From contig JAAAIG010000931.1 of assembly GCA_015852425.1 (NCBI GenBank), positions 1-14,469 of the forward strand: DNA of 14,469 nt. Reading direction: 5' to 3'. Under the pieces are notes generated by a model, which worked only from the letters and a program-made list of their open reading frames with translations, was not told where the DNA came from and ran no database searches. Origin of the DNA: Gryganskiella cystojenkinii (taxonomy: Eukaryota; Mortierellomycota; Mortierellomycetes; Mortierellales; Mortierellaceae). Every line of letters starts with the position of its first letter. The stretch's first letter is position 1. The translations under genes and the position numbers were made by a program. Below, one piece after another: positions 1 through 8,597 of the stretch.

Positions 1-649
1 CGATAGAAAAAAAGTAGAGGCAAAGTTGAAAAGTGAAAAGAGGACTTATTGATAGCTGTGAGTTTTGATTGCTATGGGTATTGATTGGTATGGGTATTGT
101 AAAGAAGAATAAATTGCCTACTCGGTGGGGACAGTCCTCAACCGAAGCGATGGAGACGAAGTAGAGGCAAAGTTGAAAGTGAAAGAAAGACAACTTTTCC
201 TCGTTCTCCGCTCTTTCCCCCAAATTTATCATTCAGTGGCTTGTACCCCCCCCAGAACCACCCAGGCACAAGACTTTAATACACAGTCGGTTCTCCTCTT
301 CCCCGTTTCTCGACAATTCATTCATCACACCTCTTTTACTACACTCTCACGCCTCTTCCCTGTACTCAATTACTTTACATACGCACTCACAATTAACTTG
401 TCGTCTGTGCTTTCTCGTATCATTGGTGTCCATCACATTTTCAGCTCGCCCAACTTATAGTCTACAAGGTATTGTGTTGGTCATTGAGCATGTGCCTCTC
501 ATTCCTATGCTTTGATCCGCCTATATCTTTCATTTTAAGGAAGCTCGTTTTCACTTCACATTGTTCGGTGGGGTCGGGGATGAAATAGAGCTCAAACTCA
601 CCGTTTCTAAATGCATGGATAGACCTTCTTGAAAGTCGGCAGTTCTATC
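1..649. other. Intergenic/upstream region with short repeats
   Basis: No supportable gene is seen. The only long open frame (125-460) has a composition that looks translated from a pyrimidine-rich leader and no recognisable domain. The stretch holds a 16-bp near-perfect tandem duplication (67-98) and a 19-bp direct repeat (12-30 and 159-177). From about 200 to 450 it is strongly C/T-rich with a poly-C run near 247-254. That composition resembles the promoter/leader regions of the intact genes here, so it may be the old promoter of the decayed F-box gene that starts at 650. This last point is inference. Confidence 0.5.
12..177. repeat. 19-bp direct repeat, 147 bp apart
   Basis: The 19 bases at 12-30 (aagtagaggcaaagttgaa) recur exactly at 159-177. 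In both copies the match continues, after a one-base length difference, into a short agtgaaa tract. Between the copies lies a separate 16-bp tandem duplication (67-82 and 83-98, 15 of 16 bases identical). No flanking inverted repeats or coding capacity suggest a complete mobile element. Confidence 0.8.
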
Positions 650-1857
650 ATGAACCCACTACCACACGAACTGCTGCGCATACTCCTAAGTCATCTGGAA
701 CTGTTCGACGCATTCAGAATGGCTAGGGTTTGCAGGCGGCTAAGGTTGGCGGCTATGAGCATGGTGGGTGCTAACTTGGCTGATTTTACTACACTCCCAG
801 TCAAAGTCAGGGACTAGGTTGAAGATTAATGTCCTTTCGGCAGTTGACATGCGGATTCTATGGCGATACCAAGCGACAGATGTAAGCAAGACTGGTGTTA
901 CTGCTCATGACGTCCTGAGACTGATTCGATGCGGTATCACGGTGATCAAGATCCATCAGTGCTTTTAACATTGACAAACGGTCGCTTCTTTTGGGACTCC
1001 GCGAGTTTGGCGTAGAAAACGCAGATGTCTTTGTGTCGGTTCACATTGCACGAAGCGCCATAGGCATGTGGCTAAATCTCAGGACCGACTTGGTGCCATT
1101 TTCTGGAAACATCGGCATCTACGACGACAATGCACCCAGTCCAAAGTATGATCTTGTAATGAACATGCCACACAGAGAGGGGGAAAAACGCGTCTGCCAT
1201 GTATGTAGCCACGACGCGTGGGATGGTCCATCAGGAGCCGGCAGATGCGACGATTGTGGGATGCCTACTTGTGCAGAGTGTGAGGTCGCTCATTGTAACT
1301 ACGGCTTTGGACCACATAGATGCTGTACGGTATGTATCGAGGGGTACTAGTGTTCAAGCTGCAGTGCCTGTGAAATCCAGGGTCACCATCATTCATCCTA
1401 CAGCGGCGTGAAGATAGCTCGATGTCGCCTCTGTCCTCGCCGTACCTGTCAAAATTGTCCCTGTTGTGTTGCCTTGTGCAAGGAATGCTGAACATGGTTA
1501 TGTCCTGACTGTGCTTATGGCCATACTGGCATGCAGTGTGCTGCTATGGAGCAGTCCAACCAGTTGAACATATATGCATATGGCGATCCTCCCGCATGAA
1601 TCGCAAATCTCCTTCGCCTTCCACACCTCATCACCACAAACATTACTATATATGGGCTGTATGCAGAAAAATTGCCGGCATCGTTCAGTGACTGCTTCTT
1701 TAGACACCTGTTCCATGCTCCTTCCATTGAGTAACGGGCAGCACAAACCGCGGCCCTTTCTTGGCAAAACAAGAAAGATAAAGACCTCTTGGAACATGTC
1801 GCCTTTGGCAAGCGAAAGACATTTTCCGCAGTTGAAGAGGCTATAGACCCCAAATAG
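650..1857 (+). pseudogene. Decayed F-box gene with cysteine-rich C-terminus
   Basis: The reading frame starts at ATG 650 with a typical F-box: M-N-P-L-P-H-E-L-L then a hydrophobic helix, and V-C-R-R-L-R-L at about residues 27-33. F-box proteins normally present substrates to SCF ubiquitin ligases. The frame stops at 815-817, but coding-like sequence continues in a second frame to TAA 966-968. It then continues in a third frame, where removing one T from the run at 963-966 would join the two. The third frame carries dense cysteine pairs from 1195 onward (C-x2-C, C-x2-C, C-C-x2-C and more), as in zinc-binding treble-clef or RING-like modules. In-frame stops lie at 1348, 1489, 1597 and 1732 before a final stop at 1855-1857. 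Two frame changes plus four stops argue for a pseudogene. The first shift (about 763-815) could in principle hide a very short intron, but the later stops have no plausible intron. The F-box assignment is firm, while the extent past 1490 is less certain. Confidence 0.72.
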
Positions 1858-1872
1858 AAGTACTGACTACGT

Positions 1873-2147
1873 CCAATGACCCAATAATGAGAGCACTTTT
1901 TAAAAAAAAAGTGACTCCGTGAACGGCGGTGTGTTGGCTTCTGTGAGAAATGAATCGGTCAAATGACGGAAGAACCACAGGATCGCTCCACCCCAAAACC
2001 TTCCTGGGAACGGCGTGAGGGCGGACGGGCGTGCGTGTGTGCTTTTCCTTCTTTCTTTATATTTGCTCATTTTTTGTTTTCTTCTTGTTTTCTTCTTCAA
2101 TAATAACCCATTCCCATTCCTTTATTCCCAACAAAGCCATTCCAACC
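1873..2147 (+). promoter_or_regulatory. Probable promoter/leader of the M28 aminopeptidase gene
   Basis: Two CCAAT boxes lie in tandem at 1873-1877 and 1881-1885, and a TATA-like tttatat is at 2057-2063. A pyrimidine-rich stretch follows (about 2040-2100), as is common before fungal start codons. The start codon context is CAACCATGG, a strong eukaryotic initiation context. The boxes are seen directly, but their use in transcription is inferred. Confidence 0.45.
1894..1913. repeat. AT-rich perfect inverted repeat
   Basis: CACTTTTT at 1894-1901 is mirrored by AAAAAGTG at 1906-1913 around a four-A loop. Weaker matching continues outward (gag / actc). It lies between the decayed F-box gene and the aminopeptidase promoter. 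A role is not evident. It could be a chance palindrome in an A/T tract or the edge of a lost element. Confidence 0.5.
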
Positions 2148-3997
2148 ATGGTCAAGCTCCAGTCTCTTCTGCTCATCTCTCTTGCCTCCACGGCCCTTGC
2201 CGCTCCTTCTTGGTGGGAGCAGTGGTCGCTTAACAAGCACTCCTCGACTCCTTCCCCTGTCTCGGACTCGGTCATCGCCTGGGATTCCGACAGACGTCTC
2301 GTCCAGACGGCGACGGACAAGACCCCCTTCTGGACCACAGAGGAGGAACGTTTCCAAATGCTCCGCAAGAAGATCAACTACATGGATATCACCAACAACC
2401 AGGACCTTGGTCAAAACCGTCTCCGCTCCCTTGGCAAGAGCCGTACGTGTTGTTTTCTATCTCTTTCCCTCTCTCTCATTCTCTTTTTACTTGTTTTTTC
2501 TTGCTGCGAGCATAATTGATGAGAGAAATGAGAAATGGTGCTCATTTAGGACTCATGACGCTCATTTTGTTAATTCTCATTTTATTAGCCCTCCCTTCAG
2601 CCGCCGTTCACCAGAACAAGGTCGCCCGTTATGTCGACTCGCTCTCGACCGCCAACATGGAGGTTGCGTTGACTGAATTCACCTCATTCAACACCCGTTA
2701 CTACAAGTCCGAGACCGGTCACCAGTCTGCTCAGTGGCTTTACAAGCAGATCAGTGACTTGATCGAGGAAACCGAGGCCGAGTCCGATATCTCGATCCGC
2801 AAGTTTGAACATGCCTGGAAGCAGTTCTCGATTATTGGTACGTTTTTGTTTTTCTTTCCATGGACCGTTGAAAAACGAATAGACCATGAAAAAAAAGGGT
2901 AAAAAAGCAGATTGGAAATTGGACTGCATAGACTAACCTCCCACTCCTTAAAAAAATAACAGCTCGCTTCGAGGGCAAGGACGAGTCGCTTTCGAACCAG
3001 CCCGTCATTGTTGGTGCTCATCAGGACTCTGTCAACATGTGGTTGCCTTTCTTCGGTCGCTCCCCCGGTGCCGATGATGATGGTTCCGGCACTGTTACCA
3101 TTCTCGAGGTCTTCCGTTCCCTCGTCAACACTGGTTTCCGTCCCCAGCGCCCCGTCGAGTTCCACTGGTACTCTGCTGAGGAGGCCGGTCTCTTGGGATC
3201 CCAGGCTGTTGCTCAGAGCTACGAGAAAAAGGGTATTGATGTCCTTGCCATGATCCAGGTAAGAAAGTCGTTAGTTCGGGTGCTTAATTGACTCCATTGA
3301 TAAAAAAACCTTGGAGAGAACTTTGTCATTTAACGTATGCCTTTTCTCCTTTTTCGTCATTGCTTTAGAACGATATGACTGGATACGTCGGTACCAAGTT
3401 TGCCGAGTCTTATGGTATCGTTGTCGACTTTGTCGATGATGAGCTCACCGAGCTTGTCAGGGTATGATTACTCAGAGTTATCATTTATTTTGATTTTGAC
3501 TAAAGAAAAACTCTCCTAAGGGTTCTCTTTCTATGGTTTGACATCCTTGTGACTAAATAACTTTATATGTTTTCTTTCAATGATGATAGGTTTATGCTCG
3601 CGAGTACGGTGATATCCCCGTCCGTGAGACCAAGTGCGGCTATGCCTGTAAGAAAACATCCTGCGTTTATGAATTTGGACCTTATTTTTCGCTATGGAAC
3701 AAAACAAGAGCACTGTTGGATCCTTGAGAGTATTGGAGAACTAACAGCCGTCATTTTCCCTACTTTTTCGCTTTTCATATACTCTTTATTTCAGGCTCTG
3801 ATCACGCTTCCTGGGCCAAGGCTGGTTACCGTTCCGCCTTTGCCATCGAGGGTGATTTCTCGGACAGCAGCCCTTACATCCACACCTCGAACGATGATGT
3901 TTCCCACATCAACTTTGATCACATGAAGCAGTTTGCCAAATTGGCTCTTGGATTCGCTGTTGAGCTTGGTTACTACAAAGGCGAGCAGGACAAGTAA
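2148..3997 (+). CDS. Secreted M28 family zinc aminopeptidase (leucine aminopeptidase type)
   Basis: Six exons join cleanly: 2148-2442, 2601-2837, 2963-3258, 3369-3461, 3590-3647 and 3795-3997. All introns are GT-AG (158, 125, 110, 128 and 147 bp). The product has 393 residues. It resembles the fungal secreted leucine aminopeptidases and the Aeromonas proteolytica aminopeptidase (M28), which remove N-terminal residues from peptides outside the cell with two zinc ions. A signal peptide spans residues 1-18 and ends A-L-A before A-P-S-W-W. A propeptide-like region runs to about residue 100. By alignment from memory the zinc ligands are H197 (in G-A-H-Q-D-S), D215 (P-G-A-D-D-D-G-S-G), E251, D278 and H356. 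The general base is E250 (S-A-E-E-A-G). C323 and C327 in C-G-Y-A-C-S-D-H match the conserved disulfide. The length is normal for the family and nothing is broken. It is likely a nutrient-scavenging peptidase. The exact substrate preference cannot be read from sequence. Confidence 0.95.
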
Positions 3998-4191
3998 AGA
4001 GATCGACAAACAAGGATGGGGCAACAAAAACCACAAACAAACATCTATCAAATCCGAAAAAAAATGAGAAGAGCGATACCCCCACACCAACCAGATCTAA
4101 CACCAACGTTGAAGACCTGACCATATCCCTCCCTCCGTTTTTCGTCCGTCTGGAGGGCCAATTTACTCTGAAATCTCGAATATTTTCTACG

Positions 4192-4197
4192 AATAAA
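4192..4197 (+). terminator. Poly(A) signal AATAAA after the aminopeptidase gene
   Basis: A canonical AATAAA lies about 195 bp past the aminopeptidase stop codon, in an A/T-rich stretch. It is the only clear copy before the next coding-like block begins at about 4205, so the 3' UTR of the aminopeptidase probably ends next to that relic. Confidence 0.5.
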
Positions 4198-4204
4198 AAA
4201 TTAG

Positions 4205-4890
4205 TATATTTCAATTGGATATGGTTCTCTAGGAGCCACTGAATCTCTCGACTTGGACAATCCAGTTCCAACTGGCAGTGTGACGCTTGACCCTAGCGCA
4301 AAAACTGCCCTTGATGTTCATGCCGGAGTTCTTAGCTCTTGGGAAAAGATTGGTGGCTCTCTGTGGAAGGCATCCACCCCCCTTACCGGGGCAGGAACAT
4401 CCCCTCCCATGTACCTCAAGTGCCATTACCAGGCGCAATCTTGTCAAGTGAGTCGACATTTATGATTTCAAGATTGCAGTCCTCAACGGAGATAAATCGG
4501 GGTGGAAGGGTCGATTCGGAGGTCCAATCTAATAATCTCGTTCTTCCGTGAAGGATAGGCCTAATACCAACTAAGGAGAGACATGTTATGCGATCCGCCG
4601 TGGTCTCGGTCTATAGTACGCGGCACGAGAAACAAAAAAACCACCTTTGGCTGAACCAATTGATACTCGTTCTCCGCGGAAAATCAGACAGGGCATATTT
4701 TCAAGGCCATAACCAGTTCAGCAGTACCACATTGTGCAGCTGGAATGTCAAGAAAGGCTATCCATGGTTGACTCTTTCAGGAGAAACGTGTGTTCGACAA
4801 AGTTCAGCCAACATGCGAAGATATCGTGCGTCCTCCTTCAGAAAAAGAGGACGCTAAAGCACTAAACAAGCGCATTCTCGGATACTGTAA
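4205..4890 (+). pseudogene. Decayed gene fragment(s), family not recognised
   Basis: An open frame from 4205 to the stop at about 4463-4465 reads like real protein (for example V-T-L-D-P-S-A-K-T-A-L-D-V-H, then V-L-S-S-W-E-K-I-G-G-S-L-W-K-A). A second, overlapping frame continues from about 4453 (D-I-Y-D-F-K-I-A-V-L-N-G-D, then S-G-W-K-G-R-F) and stops at 4531. Shorter coding-like pieces lie around 4640-4770. A last piece, about 4772-4887, is bounded by a ctttcag acceptor-like and a gtaagc donor-like sequence (V-F-D-K-V-Q-P-T-C-E-D-I-V-R-P-P). No start codon or full exon chain could be assembled. The broken frames suggest a relic. An alternative is a live gene with introns that I could not resolve. 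No known domain was recognised. Confidence 0.4.
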
Positions 4891-6065
4891 GCTAAGATTG
4901 TTCAGTTTGAAAACGGTCCCGATTGCAGTTGAATTCACTGTGTATCAACAACTGACAAGTGGATATAGATAATGAGTAAACATAAGGACGTATTGAAACA
5001 GCAAGGAAAAGAAGGCTGGTGATGTGGGGGCATGAACAGAATATAGAGATGGAGGCGAACAACGGCAGGAAAGCCAGGGTCGAAAGAGGATAAGAGCCTT
5101 TGCCCGTTCCATGCGATGTCAAAGGTTGGTGGTTGTTGCCAAGAACTAGGGTGACGTCGTTATGCAGGTCCGCGGGCGGACGAATCCAGGTGTGAGTGTT
5201 GAGTTGGTAGTAGAGGTGAATTCTATAGAACATCCTAACGCGATTCGTTATGTTCTTGGAGGAAACGCAAGTTTATTCTAGACCTTCTGCATGTGCTTGA
5301 AAAGATAGCGGTCTCCCAGAATGTTGAGATTTAGGTCCCTAGTGAAAAAAATACACAGGTGCAATGTTGGCTGCGTGAACGACTTCAGCAATTCGCCAAG
5401 GACATAATATGAGAACTGAACGGCACTTACGATTTCTAGATGTTCATTGCCCTTCCCCGTTACGGATTGAAAAATATATAGGGCTAACGCGAGGCACGAA
5501 TATTCCGTGGTGATCGTTATTGGCGTACTTGAACTGATACTCCTTGGTCATTGTTGCTATACATTTAGGTTACTCCTTGCCTCCTTGATCTATGATGTGA
5601 CCACTATGTAATTTGAAGTCATAGAGGTGTTGATTGCAATTGCAACAAGGGATCATCGCAGCGAAAGACATGTAAGGGCTTGATTTCCTAAAGGCAGGAG
5701 TGGAGCGTCGAAGGAGGATACTCTACTGTACCTTTGGCGCCAGTTCGCTTTAAGTGGCGGATAAAGCACTTCTTAGTTCGATAGTAGAGGCAGCGAAGGC
5801 GCACATGCCTTCACATCGACCGTAATGAATGGAGTGGGTTGACAGCCCGAAAGAAATGACTATAGGCAGTGAAGAAGTATGACAAAGGGAGGAAGAAGTG
5901 AGGTGATTGTTGTCTTGGAAGGCCATAAGTCGCTGGCAAATGAAGATGAAATGGGTTTAAAAACAGTCACATAGTCTCCGCGACGCGAACATTCGCTTTA
6001 AATATCCAGCGAGCTTTTCTTCACTTCCCACTTTCCTCGTCCCTCAACGTTATATCATCATTGTC
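4891..6065. other. Gene-empty region
   Basis: Both strands are closed in all frames except for short shadow frames, and no RNA gene or repeat array is seen. A 12-bp palindrome, ttgcaattgcaa, sits at 5634-5645. The last 60 bases (about 6005-6065) become pyrimidine-rich directly before an ATG at 6066, which looks like the leader of the following relic. Confidence 0.6.
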
Positions 6066-6954
6066 ATGTCTGCTCCAGTTGATTTCACTGCGTCCGTTGA
6101 ATCGGTCACCACCACAAACCTGGAAGATCCCAACCAAACCGCCACTGCAACCAACAGTACCAACCCAACCGCCGTGACTAGCGACCCCGCCACCGAAGGC
6201 TTTATCCGCGACTTTGACCGCAGCATCGACACCTTCGGCGGCAACCACCGTCAACCCCGTCGTCCGTGGCGGCCGTGGCGACGACCCCGCCCCCGTCAAC
6301 GAAATCTGTGGCCCCGATGATAATTAGTCGGTCGCTTGACCCATTACATGGAATAATCGACGTTTTAATGTGGGTCGTGGTTCCTGTTGAACTTCTACCA
6401 AGAAATTGGCCAATAACTCGAACGCTTGCCACAAAGATGTGAAAAAAATGATGAAAGTCTCCTTCCAGAAAGATAATCTCCGTTTTAAAATATATTATTT
6501 TTGGACGAAGTCAATTGTCGCTTAAAAAAAAATCCACGCAGTCAACGAACACATCCACACTTGCATTATTGCCTCCAAATTCCGCTGAACACATCATTGG
6601 AGGGATTCGATCACATCGTCTTCATCACCCGCACTCCACTATTGAACTCTATCAGATGGTTGACGTGGGCAAATACCCCAAATTGAATCCGAGATTGACG
6701 CCTTCGATTGGCACACTCACGACTTTGCTAATTATATGGATGTCAATCTGGATGTGTCCCTTGACTCCATTTCTAGCATTGTGCGCGTCAGACTTGGAGC
6801 AATGCCCGCCTTTGCAAAGTACATCAAACCTTCCTCGCCACAAGCGCAGGAGAAGTAAAGCGGAAAGCAACAACGCGACTTGAACCCCGACAAGCAACGC
6901 TACCGCGACGAAAATCGTGGTTTTCACTGCGTTCTGTCGCCATTTGAAATTTAA
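6066..6954 (+). pseudogene. Decayed gene with Thr/Asn-rich N-terminus, family not recognised
   Basis: An ATG at 6066 follows a C/T-rich leader and opens a Thr/Asn/Ser-rich frame (T-N-L-E-D-P-N-Q-T-A-T-A-T-N) that reads plausibly to about residue 58 (R-D-F-D-R-S-I-D-T-F-G-G). From about 6245 the same frame turns into an unlikely Arg/Pro/Trp-rich tail. The +1 frame there reads naturally (V-N-P-V-V-R-G-G-R-G-D-D-P), which suggests a frameshift near 6230-6250. That second frame reappears after an interruption: 6670-6858 encodes a convincing 62-residue stretch (I-D-A-F-D-W-H-T-H-D-F-A-N-Y-M-D) ending in TAA, and read past that stop it stays open to TAA 6952-6954. The middle (about 6304-6660) shifts frames. 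Joining the pieces into one ancestral gene is inference. No domain was recognised. Confidence 0.4.
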
Positions 6955-6990
6955 CTTCCTCTCTTAGCTCTCCAAAACTTCCTCTCGGCG

Positions 6991-8513
6991 ATGTCGTCCC
7001 ACACTGCACCTGTACGACCACGACTCCAGGATCCCTGGCATGAGCTCGTGGAGGCTGCACTGTCCATGGGTAAATTCTTTCTTGAGAGTCATCATATGAT
7101 GAACTCATGACCTAATAATCAACATATGGATTGAATATGATAACAAGCCAGTTACTCTGTCTGGTGCTAAGGTTCGCGACAAATGGAAGCTGTATGCACC
7201 GCTTAGCAAGAGATGAAACGGCCAAAGTATGGCAAGACCACTTGCCCACACTTTAAAGATGCATTCGTGACCCCCAGGAGTTTGGAACTTGTATAACACA
7301 GAGGCAGAGATGATGTTGCAGTCGCGAGGAACGCGAAGATTAATCAAGAAGTTGTGTATGATGCCAGACCTTCAGCAGCGTGATCCTGACCTCGAAAACT
7401 TGATCAGGACGATTGCTCAGGAATCCAGCGATATCGATAATCTTCTCAATGTACTGGAAGGCCTCCTACTCTCAAAAACGCGAGATATGTCCCGTCACTC
7501 TCACTTCCCTATGATGCTTTTTGTGATGTAAGCGATGCTGTAACAATGGGGCGATGATTGCTTGGATATCAATGAAAATGCTACTGGCACTCCATTTTCA
7601 ACTCGATCACGGTCGACCCATGCAGTTTGAAGAACGTCCTTCATCCACATCATAGCAGCCATGCACCAGCTGAGGCCGATTTGTTATTTTTCTGGAGCCT
7701 GATATTTATTTCGGGATGCCAAACAAAGCATCGTTTGCATTTCGACTGTAAATCAAGATTACCATTACCAAACTTCAGCAAGATACGAGGGTAAATAGAG
7801 ATACTATCACCAATATTCTAAGGATGTCATCCACAAGACCGCGACTCATATATACGAGTCCAAGACAACAAGAGCGGATAGAACAAGTTTTCATTCACCT
7901 GAAAGGCGGGCTAAGCTTCTCGATCGGTACAAACTCGTGTTTATTTGTCTAAGAAGTCCAAGGCTCAAGGAGCTCGTGGATATCACCAAGCCAGATAACA
8001 AGCTGTTCCAGAAAATGATGCAAGAAGCCATGATAGAGATATCCACAGATTTGAGTGACAATGATGACAACAGCCTGACAGAGGATGACGACGAGACTGA
8101 GGACGATGGAAATAAACGGTACAGTGAACACAGCGCTCCATGTGTTTTTGGCGCTGTAATTGGAAAAAAATGAATGAGGAAGAATGAGGGTGCAGCTGAT
8201 GATAGCACTTGGCACTCTGATACATATCCCTTGTTCAAAATAACCTTAGCGAGGCAAGGCATCAGGAGACATGCTTTGAAAGAGACTATCAAGGCATTCT
8301 TAAGAGAGTTAGAGACCAATTTTCGGAGCTTTTATCCAGGTCAGGGGACATAATAGCGAAGGACGTCGAGGTACCAGGGTCATTCTGAGTGCGATCCACC
8401 TTGCAGGCGTAGCCAGGGTCAGGGCAGGCGATGCATCCCTAGATCACGATCTTTCCTCTGCGAAACTTCAACGGTTTGCTGAACCTGTTAAGGAAGCAAA
8501 GGCTTTCTGCTAG
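6991..8513 (+). pseudogene. Decayed gene(s), acidic-region protein of unrecognised family
   Basis: Coding-like sequence runs through most of this stretch. An ATG at 6991 starts a short frame (R-P-R-L-Q-D-P-W-H-E-L-V-E-A-A-L) that stops at 7108. A second frame is coding-like from about 7127 to 7531 (V-T-L-S-G-A-K-V-R-D-K-W-K-L-Y, later R-D-P-D-L-E-N-L-I-R-T-I-A-Q-E) with two stops between 7210 and 7275. About 7700-8353 holds a long open stretch in one frame with stops only at 7796 and 8171. It includes the basic segment R-S-P-R-L-K-E-L-V-D-I-T-K-P, an acidic run (D-D-D-E-T-E-D-D, about 8087-8110) and L-A-R-Q-G-I-R-R-H-A-L-K-E-T. A frame change near 8340-8360 leads to a final open piece ending at TAG 8511-8513. 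This pattern fits one or two genes under decay. A transposon-encoded protein is possible, but no catalytic motif or terminal repeat was seen to support it. Confidence 0.45.
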
Positions 8514-8576
8514 GGTTGTTGCAATAGACCTTCTTGATTTTCGTTTCCATAGGGGTTTTTTTTTATCATATCCATT

Positions 8577-8582
8577 TTTATT
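8577..8582 (-). terminator. Poly(A) signal for the F-box gene
   Basis: Read on the minus strand this is AATAAA, starting 16 bases after the stop codon of the F-box gene. It lies in a T-rich (plus strand) tract between that gene and the converging relic that ends at 8513. Confidence 0.5.
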
Positions 8583-8597
8583 CTTTTCATTTCACTT

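Noticed and set aside
125..460. 111-codon plus-strand open frame upstream of the decayed F-box gene
   Set aside because: It has no recognisable domain and its composition follows the pyrimidine-rich DNA. It looks like promoter/leader sequence.
1330..1364. Tiny intron in the decayed F-box gene that would remove the stop at 1348
   Set aside because: The GT-AG intervals available there are only 21 or 35 bases. That is too short for a spliceosomal intron, and the 35-base option also breaks the frame.
1515..1853. Minus-strand 112-codon open frame
   Set aside because: It lies opposite the decayed F-box gene, whose plus-strand frame ends with a more convincing coding-like stretch (up to 1857). No domain is visible on the minus strand.
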